Origin: Emiliania huxleyi CCMP1516
Taxonomy: Eukaryota > Haptophyta > Isochrysidales > Noelaerhabdaceae
Assembly: GCF_000372725.1 (NCBI RefSeq)
Contig: NW_005200982.1
Span: 310,001-374,000, forward strand
Length of the DNA stretch: 64,000 bases
Reading direction: 5' to 3'
Position numbers and translations under genes: made by a program. The notes beneath the pieces are model-generated. The model saw only the letters and a program-made list of their open reading frames with translations, did no database searches and was not told the DNA's origin. Positions 22,351 to 31,393 of this stretch are shown piece after piece (position 1 is the stretch's first letter; each line of letters begins with the position of its first letter).

Positions 22351-22577
22351 GGCCGCCCTCGGTTGTGCAACGTTCTGCCAAGGCCGAGAAGCGGGCGCGA
22401 ATCAAACGCGAGAAGCGGGCGGCGCGGGCCGCGGAGAAGGCAGCAGCTACCGCAGTCTCGGGCGCAGGCGTGTTGCCCACTGCCGCGTCCAAGCCGAAGG
22501 CGAAGCCCAAGGCCAAAGGCAAGGCGAAACAGGACGGGGCCAGCAGCAGGGTGAGTGTTGAGAAGGTCCGATTGTGA
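21702..22577 (+). CDS. Highly charged nucleolar-type hypothetical protein
   Basis: Open frame of 291 residues with an ATG start. Residues about 1-60 are Arg/His/Ala-rich, 60-140 are Lys/Arg-rich (ARQQRKKQRRRERWE, KLSKQERKDLRKEKAA), and 150-220 are a Glu/Asp tract of more than 40 acidic residues. The rest is Lys/Ala-rich (AKAEKRARIKREKRAARAAE, KPKAKPKAKGKAK). Alternating basic and acidic tracts are typical of nucleolar or ribosome-assembly proteins. No domain is recognised, and the frame follows a repeat copy directly, so the 5' end is uncertain. The acidic run is encoded by GAGGAG/GACGAC simple repeats. Confidence 0.5.
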
Positions 22578-23730
22578 GAGCTCGCTTTAGAGCTCTACAC
22601 TTTTGTGCCGGCCGGCGGCGCGTGCGGCAGTCTGCGCGAGGAGCAGCATCGGCTCTTGCAGCGCCGCGCAGCAGTGCAGCGCGAGTAGCATACTAATTCA
22701 CACAGCCTTGTTGTTGAGAGAAGAACCAATACGTCTACGTGTATGGCGCTGTGCGGGGACACATTGTGCATGTGCACATGCAACATGCACATGTGCATGT
22801 GCAGTTGGACCGTTTTATTTATTTATTTATTTGGCGCTGTGCGCTGTGAGAGGTTGGATGCGAGCCCCCTGGAGGCCCTGCCCCCTGTGGGCGGTGATGG
22901 GGCGCGAGGGAGCCGAGACTACCTGCGGGCCTTCTTCACACGGGCGGGGCACGGGCACTTGTGCGAAGGATAAATAAATAGAGCAGTCATCTCCAGGAGA
23001 GATGGGCGACGCACGAACACAGAGCGAAGGAGTTTCGTTGTAAAATGTGCCGTGATTTCTTTGTCACGCTAGCACGCGCCAGTTCGCACCAGTGTCGAGC
23101 CTGTCTGCTATAAATAAATAAAACGGACACACCAAACAAGGGGTGGGAGAAGGACAGGGTCCCCACCTGCGCGAGCAGGATCTTGTAAGGACGATCAGGG
23201 ACACAGGGGAACGGGAGCGGGGAGCGCATCGCGACACGGAGGGGGGCTGGGCAGGGTTCACCCACACGACAGGGTCCCAGGGATTCCTCTCTCGTATAGG
23301 ACAAAGTTGCACCCGGCGGCACGGGGGCAGGCGCGGGCCTCCTACTGGTTGCGCTCTCCTAGTTCTCCTGCTACTGACGAAAGGGACAGCGACAGGTTCG
23401 CAGCACGGTGGACTCCCTATTCCACTGGCGATCTCTCTCGACTAGCGACCTTCCTCCGGCTTCTCACTGGCACAGACTCTCACTATCACGGGCACACTGA
23501 CAGAGGCAGCCAAGGCTCACGCCGTGGGTGGCAGAGGCGGTGATAGGAGTTTCCCACTCTGTGGGCTTCGCTAGTGGTGCGGCCTACGCGTGTCCTCGCC
23601 CTTGCGGTCTTGAGAGGGAAGCCTGTCTGCTGTGAGAGAGAGTTGTTTTATTTAAATTCTTTGTCAGAGGAAGAGCAAGGGCGAGAGGGGGCAGGGGACT
23701 GGTCGATGGCATACTAGGGGGGGCAGGGTA
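22578..23730. other. Repeat-rich intergenic region
   Basis: Consists mostly of dispersed repeats: one near 22695-22880 that recurs at 54905-55000, a segment at 22970-23030 seen also at 7180-7240, SINE-like B copies at 23058-23115 and 23608-23665, and repeat D at 23101-23433. A CATGTGCACATG-type palindromic stretch lies at 22765-22805. No gene is supported. Confidence 0.6.
23101..23433. repeat. Dispersed repeat D, uninterrupted copy
   Basis: The reverse complement of this 330-bp stretch is found in two pieces, 39217-39361 and 40031-40213, separated by an inserted element. The copy here shows the pre-insertion arrangement: CTCTCTCGTATAGGACAAAG is intact near 23287. Confidence 0.85.
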
Positions 23731-24090
23731 GTGGGCGGCGATCGCCGCATACCGTCCTATGGCGGCGAGTATCGCTACGCCAGGGAGGACAAGGACGTCG
23801 ACGTGCGGCTGCTGCTGTTCGAGTCGTTCGGTGGGTTTGGGAAGGGGGTCGGCGAGATCCTCTGGGGGGCGGCGAACGTGCTGCAGAACAAGCTGACGCG
23901 GGCCCAGTACCTCGATGAGGTGACTTGGACCACCAAGAGCTGGCTGGGGCTGCAGAAGCAGCGCATCTCAGTCGTTCTTCACACGGCCATCGCAGAGCAG
24001 ATTGTGAATGAGCTTGCCAGCGGCGAGGGCGGTCGAGTGCACGGAGCTAAGTGCCTCGCCGTCCTCGCAGGAGTCGCTTACATAGGCGGC
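23731..24090 (+). pseudogene. Retroelement-like C-terminal protein fragment
   Basis: An open frame contains RLLLFESFGGFGKGVGEIL and KSWLGLQKQRISVVLHTAIA. The pattern (LLLxExFGG, then RIS about 50 residues later, then a short Ile-rich end) matches the C-terminus of the mobile ORF at 50790-51813, so both look like the end of the same protein type. The frame has no credible start and runs into a SINE-like repeat at about 24096. I take it as a fragment of a mobile element protein; the exact class is not recognised. Confidence 0.5.
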
Positions 24091-24095
24091 TCCCG

Positions 24096-24175
24096 TGGTG
24101 TACCTGTGTTAGTGCCAGTGCGCGCCAGTCCCGTGCCTAGTGTCGTGCGAGGGAGTCTTGTTATAAGATTCTTCT
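24096..24175 (+). repeat. SINE-like repeat A copy
   Basis: Contains CCTGTGTTAGTGCCAGTGCG and GCCAGTCCCGTGCC, followed by GTGCGAGGGAG and AT-rich TATAAGATTCTT. Related copies: 14234-14345, 26029-26075, 43549-43625 on plus; 11375-11425 and 40210-40250 on minus, with a partial one at 40600-40640. Confidence 0.75.
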
Positions 24176-24269
24176 CTTGAGAGTGCGAAGGAGTTTCGTC
24201 GACCCGTGATTTCTTTTGTCACGCGGTGGGGAGACTGAAGGCGGAGCGAGGCGGAGCGGATACGTCGGA

Positions 24270-25421
24270 ATGCATGTCCTCATCGCTGTTGCCAGCCTCC
24301 ACGGCTCAGTCGATCCACACGCCAAGGCTCCTTCGATTCCCGTGATGGGCGTTCCCGTGATGAACGGCTTGACGCTCCTCGATCAACTCGTGACGAGCAT
24401 AGACCACCCAGTGCACAAACTCGTCCTCGTCCACAACCTGGACGACGGCCAGCCGAATGCGGAAGTGTGCGCGTGGACCGCACGAATGAGGAAGTCTCCG
24501 CCCAACCATGTCAAGCAGGTCTCGGTCGTCACATACCGTGAGAACCTTGGGTGTGCCGCAGCTTGGAACACGATCATGCTACAGAACCAACAGTCGCCGT
24601 GGTGGCTAATCGTGAACGCAGACGTCTCCTTCAGGCCTGGCACGCTTCGAACGATCGCGTCCCACGTTTGGGCGGGGCTGCTGGCTTCAACGCCTGGAGG
24701 ACGAGACCCAGTGTGCAACTGGCTGTTCCACGGCTGGAGCGCCTTTGCTCTCGCCAACCGTGCCCTTCACCGCGTGGGCACCTTCGACGAGAACTTTTGG
24801 CCTGCCTATTCGGAGGACTGTGACTATCAGGCGAGGCTTGAAGATCCCTCACACAAACATACATGTACATGTCCCACCATCCCTCTCATCTCACCGTACT
24901 CGGGCGGGGGCAGCGGGGCACGCGCGCGCAGCACTCAGGCGAGGGAGATTTTGTATCAGAGTTAGATCGCTTTTACTTTTATTTAGGCGAGGCTTGTCCG
25001 CTCCGGTTGCAGGTCAGACAGCTCCCTCAGTCCGATCAACCCGGATCGGTACCCTCGCTGGGTCCACCCCCTGTTGAAGATCGTGTCTTCCCTCACGGGA
25101 TCGGTGTCTATTGCGCACGAGACGAGCTCCACGTTCAAAGCGAACTCCTCGAGCCGGCTGCATCGCACTGTGAAAAGTGGCAAGAACAACAACGACTATC
25201 TTAGCAGCAAGTGGGGCACGAAATTCAAATATTGCCAGGAAGGGCCTCTGCAGACAAACGCGACGGTCCCAATCCGATGGCGTTTGGATAAAGCAAGGCG
25301 CCGCAAGCGAGGGGGGCCGCCGCGGTGCGTCGCGTGTGACGCGCATGGGCGCGCCGTGAGAGCGGGGCAGCACGTTGTAATTCAGGACGACAGCGAGCAA
25401 GCCTGCGGATCCACGCCTTGA
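24270..25421 (+). CDS. Family-2-like glycosyltransferase
   Basis: Two proposed exons: 24270 to about 24835 and about 25011-25421. The first carries the GT-A features: start MHVLIAVASLHG, PVMNGLTLLDQLVTSI, VVTYRENLGCAAAWN (nucleotide-binding turn), WWLIVNADVSFRPG with a DxD-like NAD, then GWSAFALANRALHRVGTFDE and PAYSEDCDYQAR, the acidic end of the catalytic domain. The second gives NPDRYPRWVHPLLKIVSS and NNNDYLSSKWGTKF, plausibly the C-terminal part. The exact splice sites are unsettled: a donor in CAGGCGAGG and the acceptor TTGCAG at 25010 fit. No signal peptide is obvious. Substrate unknown; such enzymes extend surface or Golgi glycans. Downstream stop follows a Gly/Arg-rich tail. Confidence 0.7.
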
Positions 25422-26154
25422 TTCGCGTTTCGTGCGTCTAGGAGCGGTGGTACCGATGCACGAAGCGTTCACCGGCGCAACGCTGAGCTCTCCCTAGCAT
25501 GTGGTGTGGCTGTGGGCAGAAGTGCCCCCCCCCCCCCCTGGAAGCGATGTCCGCCTGCTCCATGTGCCATATGGCGGGCAGGGGAGTGAGGAGGAGAGAG
25601 GGGAGGGGGGGGCGGGCAACGCAACTTCATACCACGGTTTTAAGAAAATTCGGCGACGGGCCGAGCGCGGTGCGTCGTGCGTGTTGCGGTTCTGTTGCTG
25701 AAATTCGATTGTTGCCTTTTGTGTTAATATAACAGCTGGCCCTCGACTTACAGCACTCGGATGAGGACCGCCGCTATTTCCCTCTGGGGGCCGCCCCTCT
25801 ATCTACGCCGCGCATTTTTTTTTCTCAAGTGCCTGGAGTTCTTGGTGTGCCCGTGTTGACCGTACCCGCACGTGCCAGTCGCAGTCCGCGTCTGTGTCGA
25901 GCCTGTCTGCTGTGTCCTGTGAGGCAGAGAGTTTTCTTTGTTGTCTCTGTGCTCTGAAATTATTTTTTTCGTGGTTAAATTCTTATTTCCCTCTCCTCTC
26001 TGCTCACAAAACCTTGTATAAATTGTGTAACCTGTGTTAGGTGACAGTGCGCGCGAACCGCCAGTCCCGTGCCCTTCCGGGTATGGTAGGGTCCGCGGAT
26101 GGTCCTGACCGCGGAAGGACATCATACCTTACCCCGCAAATAGTCCGAACCCAG
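25422..26154. other. Intergenic region with SINE-like copies
   Basis: Contains repeat B (25862-25935) and repeat A (26029-26075), a poly-C run at 25527 and a TTTTTTTT run at 25812. Near 26078-26140 a hairpin-like stretch around GGTCCGCGGATGG is present. No gene is supported. Confidence 0.5.
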
Positions 26155-27882
26155 CTAGTTCCGCCTCGCTGCAGCAGACTCACTCAGTCTCTCTCTCTCC
26201 GGTCCCCCGTCCCGTAATTCCTCCCGTATCCACGCGCCCAGCAGCGCGTACCGCGCCGCCTCCGCCTCATCGCGGCCGCGCATCCCCACGGCCTCGCCCA
26301 GCTGCATGTAGAGCGGCGCCTCCTGTGTGTGCGCCTCCCACCGTGGCAGGCCCGCGCCGTTTGGGTCACCGGAGAGCGCAAAATTGGCGAGGAATGCCAT
26401 CGCCGCATCGGGCGCCGGTCCAGCGGGTCGGCCGTCGTCGCCCCACCGGGACCCGTTCCACAGCGGCGTGTCCGACCCGTGCTCCGTGTGACCCGTCTGC
26501 GTCACACGGTACACGTAGACCGGCGCCGCCGCCGGCGCGTCCACGAGCAAGTCCGCCATCGCCCAGCTGCCCACGGCGTACCACAAGTCGTCGGACAGCC
26601 GCCCGAGCGCGACCTCGACGTCATTGTCAGATTCGGCCGGGTAGAGCCGCAGCGCCTCCGCCAGCCGCGCCGCGCCGAGCTTCCGCTCGAGGAGGCGGCG
26701 GTACTCGTCAACTGTCGCCACGTCGTCGAACATCGTCCACTCGAGCTCCGCCTTGCCGAGCCCGTCGTCAGCCGTCACGCCGAGCAGCACCGGAACGCGG
26801 TGGAAGCGGCCGCTCGACAGCGCCTCCACGGACGTGAGGGGCTTGGCGGCGCCGAGGCCCGCCCGCCGGTCCACGGCCGGCTCGTAGCAGTCGGTGGCCG
26901 CCGTGTCCCAGCTCTTGTCGACGATGGCGCTCGCGGGCAGCGAGCGGCACCGCCGCAGCTCCTCCGCCGCGTCGTCGCTCGCGCAGCCCAGCGCAGCTGC
27001 CAGCGCGCGGCCCCACTCCTCCGCCGTCTTGTGCTGCCACACTTCGTGCCGCCCGCGCAGCTCGCGCACGTTGGTGAGGTCGACGCACGACTGGATCATC
27101 GCCCGGTGAAAGAGCTCTTCAGCGAGCGGCGACACGAGCAGCGTCGCAACAAGCTGCGCGCCGGTGCTGAGGCCCCAGATGGTGACGTTGGCCGGGTCGC
27201 CGCCAAAGGACGCGCCGTGCGCCTGCACCCACCGCAGCGCCGCGACCAGGTCGAGCACCGCATAGTTTCCGCTGCCGCGCTCGCCGCCCTCGTCGTCCTC
27301 GGCGGAGAGCGCGGGGTGCGCCATGAAGCCGAGCGCGCCCAAGCGGTACTGCGCCGCCACGTAGACGAGGCCGTGCCTCGCTGCCAGCTGGTGGCCGCTG
27401 TAGTCGTCGTCGTGCGCGCTCATCAGCTTGCCGGCGCCGCCGTGAATGTAGAAGAGTACCGGCCGGAGCGCTTCACCTCCACCGATCAGCGCCTCCGGCG
27501 TCCACACATTCAGCTGCAGGCAGCCAGCCTCCGAATCTGCCACCCGCACGCCGAAGGCTGTGCCACGCTTATTCCAGCCGAGGTCTGGCTGCGGCGCGCG
27601 CCAAAGCGGTGCCCAGCTCTGCGCGCTCTGCACCTCATCTGCGGCGGCGGGCGGGAGCGGCTTCGGCGGCCGCCACCGGTCCGCTCCGACTGGCGGCGCG
27701 GCGAACGGGACGCCGAGAAAGCGGGCAACGCCGCCGGTGGCACAGCCGCCGATGGAGCGCCCATCTTTGAGGCGAAGCGCTAGCCTCGTAGGCCGGAGGC
27801 GACGGCGCCAGGTAAGGAGGGCGAGACCGATGGCGGCGGCCATCGCGCCAACGGCTGCGGCGGCGGCGAGGTCGCGAGGCAT
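26155..27882 (-). CDS. Type-B carboxylesterase (cholinesterase-like family)
   Basis: Single-exon protein of 575 residues from the start MPRDLAAAAAV, which leads into a membrane anchor (about residues 3-25) and a stop-transfer WRRRLR. Family landmarks in order: RFLGVPFAAPPVGADRW, CLQLNVWTPEA, the oxyanion segment FYIHGGAGKLMSA, YRLGALGFMA, GNYAVLDLVAALRWVQ, FGGDPANVTIWG, the nucleophile elbow GLSTGAQ, an acid region TADDGLGKAELE, and GHTEHGSDTPLWNG near the catalytic histidine, with the terminal FALSGDPNGAGLPRW. The elbow is GLSTG rather than the usual GESAG, but Ser is kept, so activity is likely. Location is probably ER or secretory. Substrate not predictable. There is no sign of introns. 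An upstream ATG 33 nt earlier is less likely. Confidence 0.88.
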   Translation of the reverse strand: MPRDLAAAAAVGAMAAAIGLALLTWRRRLRPTRLALRLKDGRSIGGCATGGVARFLGVPFAAPPVGADRWRPPKPLPPAAADEVQSAQSWAPLWRAPQPDLGWNKRGTAFGVRVADSEAGCLQLNVWTPEALIGGGEALRPVLFYIHGGAGKLMSAHDDDYSGHQLAARHGLVYVAAQYRLGALGFMAHPALSAEDDEGGERGSGNYAVLDLVAALRWVQAHGASFGGDPANVTIWGLSTGAQLVATLLVSPLAEELFHRAMIQSCVDLTNVRELRGRHEVWQHKTAEEWGRALAAALGCASDDAAEELRRCRSLPASAIVDKSWDTAATDCYEPAVDRRAGLGAAKPLTSVEALSSGRFHRVPVLLGVTADDGLGKAELEWTMFDDVATVDEYRRLLERKLGAARLAEALRLYPAESDNDVEVALGRLSDDLWYAVGSWAMADLLVDAPAAAPVYVYRVTQTGHTEHGSDTPLWNGSRWGDDGRPAGPAPDAAMAFLANFALSGDPNGAGLPRWEAHTQEAPLYMQLGEAVGMRGRDEAEAARYALLGAWIREELRDGGPERERLSESAAARRN

Positions 27883-28262
27883 GTATGTATGTGTACACAC
27901 AATGGCGGGGGACAAGGAGAAACCAGAGCGGGCAGAAAGTCAAGAAAGCGAAAAAAGTCATCCTTGACTTTCTCAGCGCCCTGACGGCCCGCCGATGGCA
28001 GACCCGACTCTCTCCATCCGCATGGCGCCGCCCGATGGTGCCGGCAACCCTACGGAGCGGTTTCTCCTAGGGTTAGCGTCGAAAAAGCCGGCTTCCTTAG
28101 CTCCGGCTAGGTAGGGCTAAGGGGCCTCCGCAGCCGACCGCGAGGAAGGGCCGACTTTGCGTTAGCATAGCGGGCCGACAAGGCCGCCCACGCCCGCGAG
28201 GATGGTCGGGCGCGTGCCTCCCCGACTCGGACGGCCGCCTCAGAGGGCGGACATGCTTCCTA
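27883..28262. other. Upstream region of the esterase, with a hairpin
   Basis: A 10-bp perfect inverted repeat (GAAAGTCAAG / CTTGACTTTC) lies at 27936-27973. An 18-nt stretch, GACAAGGAGAAACCAGAG, at 27910-27927 is identical to part of the mobile ORF copies at 39377 and 51221. No gene is supported. Confidence 0.5.
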
Positions 28263-29206
28263 CTCGCTTAGTGTGGGTAAACCATAGTACCGTATACGGT
28301 ACTATGAACAGAGAAGCCCATAAAAGTCGCCGCGGCAGTCCACGCCGAGCCGGCCTGCTGCCGGCTTGCACGGCAGCCTTTTCCTCTCGACCAGCCTCAA
28401 CTTCCGTACAGTCAACATTTTGTCGCTGCGTGCTCGTGGCGAGCTGTGGCGGCGGTCGAAGTTGGCCCAGATTCGACGACGAGCGCCGGACGATAGTACC
28501 GCCTCTGTTCGCCCTGTGCATGTCAGACCAGGCTGCAGCAGGGCACTACCATCGTGCTGCCCTGCTGCAGCCTGGCCCTGCCCACTGTGCACAGCCGCCA
28601 GAGCACCACCACCGCCCGGCATCGTGTCACGGCGAGCTCCTTCTGCGCCCGCTCGCGAGGCTCTCGCGCTGGCACACTTTGGCCATCTGCTGCTCGCGTT
28701 CGGCGAGCTCTTCTCCGCAATCCTGCCACGGTGCCGCCACCACACACCTTCTGGCCGGCCTGAGCCGCGCGGACTCGCCGGCGGGGGCAACGTGTCGACC
28801 TCTCTCTCTGGTGCACCACGGGCCGCGACGGCCTGCGAGCAGCTGGCGCGAGGAGGCAGTGTGCCGGCACAGTCGAGCCGGAGCATCGGGTTCTTGATGC
28901 TTGTGGGGTCGAGTTTGACCTTATGTGGCATAATATGCAACAATAAGGCTATGCTATCTCCCGGATTTTTGAGATATGATCCCTCAAAGACAAAGTCGAA
29001 TTATGGTTTACTGGTGACCATAGTACCGCCGTCGTGTCTTGTTCGCGTTTCTTCCGGCGAATACTTTAAAGTCTCGACAATCACTAAGCTGCTTATGTGG
29101 CACCGCAGAGGCTCCCTTGGGGATGCCTGAGGCCACCCCAACCACTCACCAAGCCTTACGTGGACGAATTCAAACCTACTTTTATGGTTTACCCACACTA
29201 AGCGAG
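28263..29206. mobile_element. 944-bp TIR DNA transposon with TA target duplication
   Basis: Perfect 24-bp terminal inverted repeats: 28263-28286 starting CTCGCTTAGTGTGGGTAAAC and 29183-29206 as its exact reverse complement. Each end is flanked by TA (28261-28262 and 29207-29208), as in Tc1/mariner-type and some other cut-and-paste elements. Sub-terminal CCATAGTACCG occurs at both ends, and an internal palindrome GTACCGTATACGGTAC is at 28288-28303. The interior has a CTGCAGCAGGGCA inverted repeat near 28530-28575 and open frames on both strands, but no recognisable transposase, so the copy is probably non-autonomous. Confidence 0.88.
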
Positions 29207-29343
29207 TATCGCCCTCTCACCCGCGGATGGTGGCCGAGTCAGCGGCGTCTCCGCACCGCCACGCACGCCCTTGCAGCGGTGCAACTCTCGGACTTCAACC
29301 GAATAATACTCATCTGCACCAGCGTTTTGCGGTGAAAATCGTT

Positions 29344-29485
29344 AGCACTTGGAGCACTTGGAGTGCAATCAGTAACCTCACATCCAGGGCCGAGGAGCTC
29401 AGAAGCGCACCCAGCGGGCCGGATGATCGGTGTCGGGTTGCGGGCAAGAGAGCCCTAGCCCCGGGGGTGCGCGTTCGCAGGGCAA
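29344..29485 (+). repeat. Repeat family C copy 3
   Basis: Begins GCACTTGGAGCACTTGGAG and continues through CACCCAGCGGGCCGGATG and GGTTGCGGGCAAGAGAGCCC. It aligns with 21383-21525 and, in its second half, with 19527-19600. Confidence 0.8.
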
Positions 29486-29888
29486 GGGTAGCAGAAATCG
29501 ATTCTACGGTGTCGACTTGGGGGGGGACGCTCTCCTCTCGCCTAAACGGGCTAGAGGACGGGCTGTGGAGAAGGCTGCTTCGCGAGCCGGGCGTGCAGCA
29601 GACGGGCGCTAGTCGTGGCAAGCGTGACTTTATAGTGCGTGCTGCGTCCGTGCACGCACAGGTGGCTTTCCAGCTGGAGCCCAGACGACTGCTGCCTTCG
29701 AGTGCGCCGTCCACTCGCCGAACAAGTACTTTGAGTCGGAAAACATGGTGTCCGCAGCGATGCTTCGGCCGTGTGAAGAGCAGAACGCCTTGCGAGCAGT
29801 TGTAAGGTGCTTCACCGGCCAGTATCAAGGCCTGTCTGAAGGCTGTACTGATCGGGCCGGCCACCCACCAGGTCCTCCCGGCCCAGTC
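29486..29888. other. Unassigned stretch with short minus-strand frames
   Basis: Between repeat C and the LINE fragment. A minus-strand frame (29815-29630) gives FSDSKYLFGEWTAHSKAAVV, which looks protein-like but matches nothing I recognise. It may be an exon or more of a mobile element. Confidence 0.3.
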
Positions 29889-31109
29889 TCACCCCTGAGG
29901 GTACTCCCAACACACCCTGTACGCGAGCCCAGATGTGACCACCCAGTTGTCAATCTGCGTCCCTGCTCGGTAGGTGGCTTCGTCCGCCATGGTCAGCAGC
30001 TCTCGGCCTCCATCCCCCAGCATCTGCTGGAACAGCCTGTCCGCCAGGGTCGCCCTCTGTGCGCCCCTTTCCCTCAGCGCCTCCTCCGTCTCTGCGTTGA
30101 AGTCCCCCCCGATCATGTATTCTCCCCTCGTGGCATCGAGCGCCTCGGTTAGCTTCTCCCACATCGGTCTCACCACCTCCGCCTTCCTCTGTCTCACCGG
30201 CATGTAGACCCCAAACTGCGTCCACTTCCTGCAGCTGGCCACTTCCTCTACCCCGACGCTCACTATTCTCCCCTCCTCAACTTCGGTCGCCACCGCTCTC
30301 CCTTCCGTGTCCCTATTCTCTACTCGGATGTGAGTGGGGTCCCACACGACCAGGACCCCCGTATGCATCTCCCCCGATATGTGGTCGCACCAACCTGGCG
30401 TGCCGCACCCGTCCAACCCTCTGGTCTGCAGCAACGCTATCGCCTCTTCCAGCTCTCGCCTAGTCTGTTTGGTGTCTGCGAGGGTGGCGATGGTCACACA
30501 CCCCTGCTTGATGATCCCTATCACATCTTCTAGCTTCGCTGTCGTGTCATTCCCTGTATCTCTCACCCGACTCGCGCCCCCTGTCCCCCCTCTCAGCTCC
30601 TCGATCTCCTCCATCGTCTCGCCCCGCCTTTCCAGGTGCAGCCCGCACACGTTGAGCGTGAGGCAACACGCAGGACGTTCTTTTTGCTCGCTTCTCCTTC
30701 CCCTCGCTTTTGTCGCTCCCCTAACCCCCCCGCGCGCTCCGCCTCGGCCCGCCCCGCGCCCGTTGCCGTGCAGCGCACGCATGAGCGCATTCCACTCCTG
30801 TATTGACATTTGCCACACGTAGTCTGCCGGAACTCCTAAGTGCTCGAGGTCGGGGTCTGTGAGCGGTTCCTCCCCCCGGCGCACTCTCTCCTCATCCAGC
30901 CTCTGCAGCTGCCCCCTAGCATCCCTGCACCTTCTGTTACGCCTCCGCTCCCACGACTGCAGCCTTCCCCTGCCCTTGCTCTTCCTGCTCCCGCCTCCCC
31001 CTGCTTGTTTGGTATTGCGGCCGATTGACGCGCGTCCCAAAAGTCGCCAAAAGTGGCGGCGCGTCGCAATCACCCGCCCGCCGTCCCGGCGGTCCCGCAG
31101 CTCGCGCAC
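29889..31109 (-). pseudogene. LINE-type retrotransposon fragment with AP-like endonuclease domain
   Basis: Minus-strand frame of about 406 codons. The first 150 residues are basic and low-complexity. From about 150 the endonuclease/exonuclease/phosphatase fold of non-LTR retrotransposons is visible: CLTLNVCGL, IATLADTKQTRRELEEAI, GVLVVWDPTHI, WTQFGVYMPVR, then GGDFNAETE with the catalytic Asp-Asn pair, and a late QIDNWVVTS. The frame then stops at 29889; no reverse transcriptase follows, so this is a truncated, immobile fragment. The 5' end at about 31110 has no ATG in strong context. The short sequence GGTATTGCTAAAAATCTCTC nearby (31145) is also the 3' end of the insertion at 39362-40030. 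Confidence 0.75.
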
Positions 31110-31393
31110 ATCTCCCTCTTAACCCACCTGTAACATCACATTAAGGTATTGCTAAAAATCTCTCTGTCAGATTTTTTATCGAATTTTCGCTTGCTGGTGT
31201 ACACGTTCGCAGCAGGGTTCGAGGCGTGAGGGGGTGAGGGGGTGTGTGAGGGGGTGAAGGGTAGGGTATCATCGGACTTCGCCAAGAGGGGGTGTGTGAG
31301 GGGGTCCCCACGAAGTGGGGGGGGGGGTTACAAAGTGACGCTCGTATCAGTAAACTAAGCCATGTAGGCAGATCGCCAAGAAGTTGGCCGACG
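31110..31393. other. Upstream region of the deacetylase gene
   Basis: AT-rich near 31130-31190, then GTGAGGGGGT repeats at 31220-31310 and a poly-G run at 31318. No coding sequence is supported. Confidence 0.4.

Noticed and set aside
26329..27783. Plus-strand open frame of 484 codons
   Set aside because: Antisense shadow of the carboxylesterase, with the Arg-rich composition typical of such mirrors.
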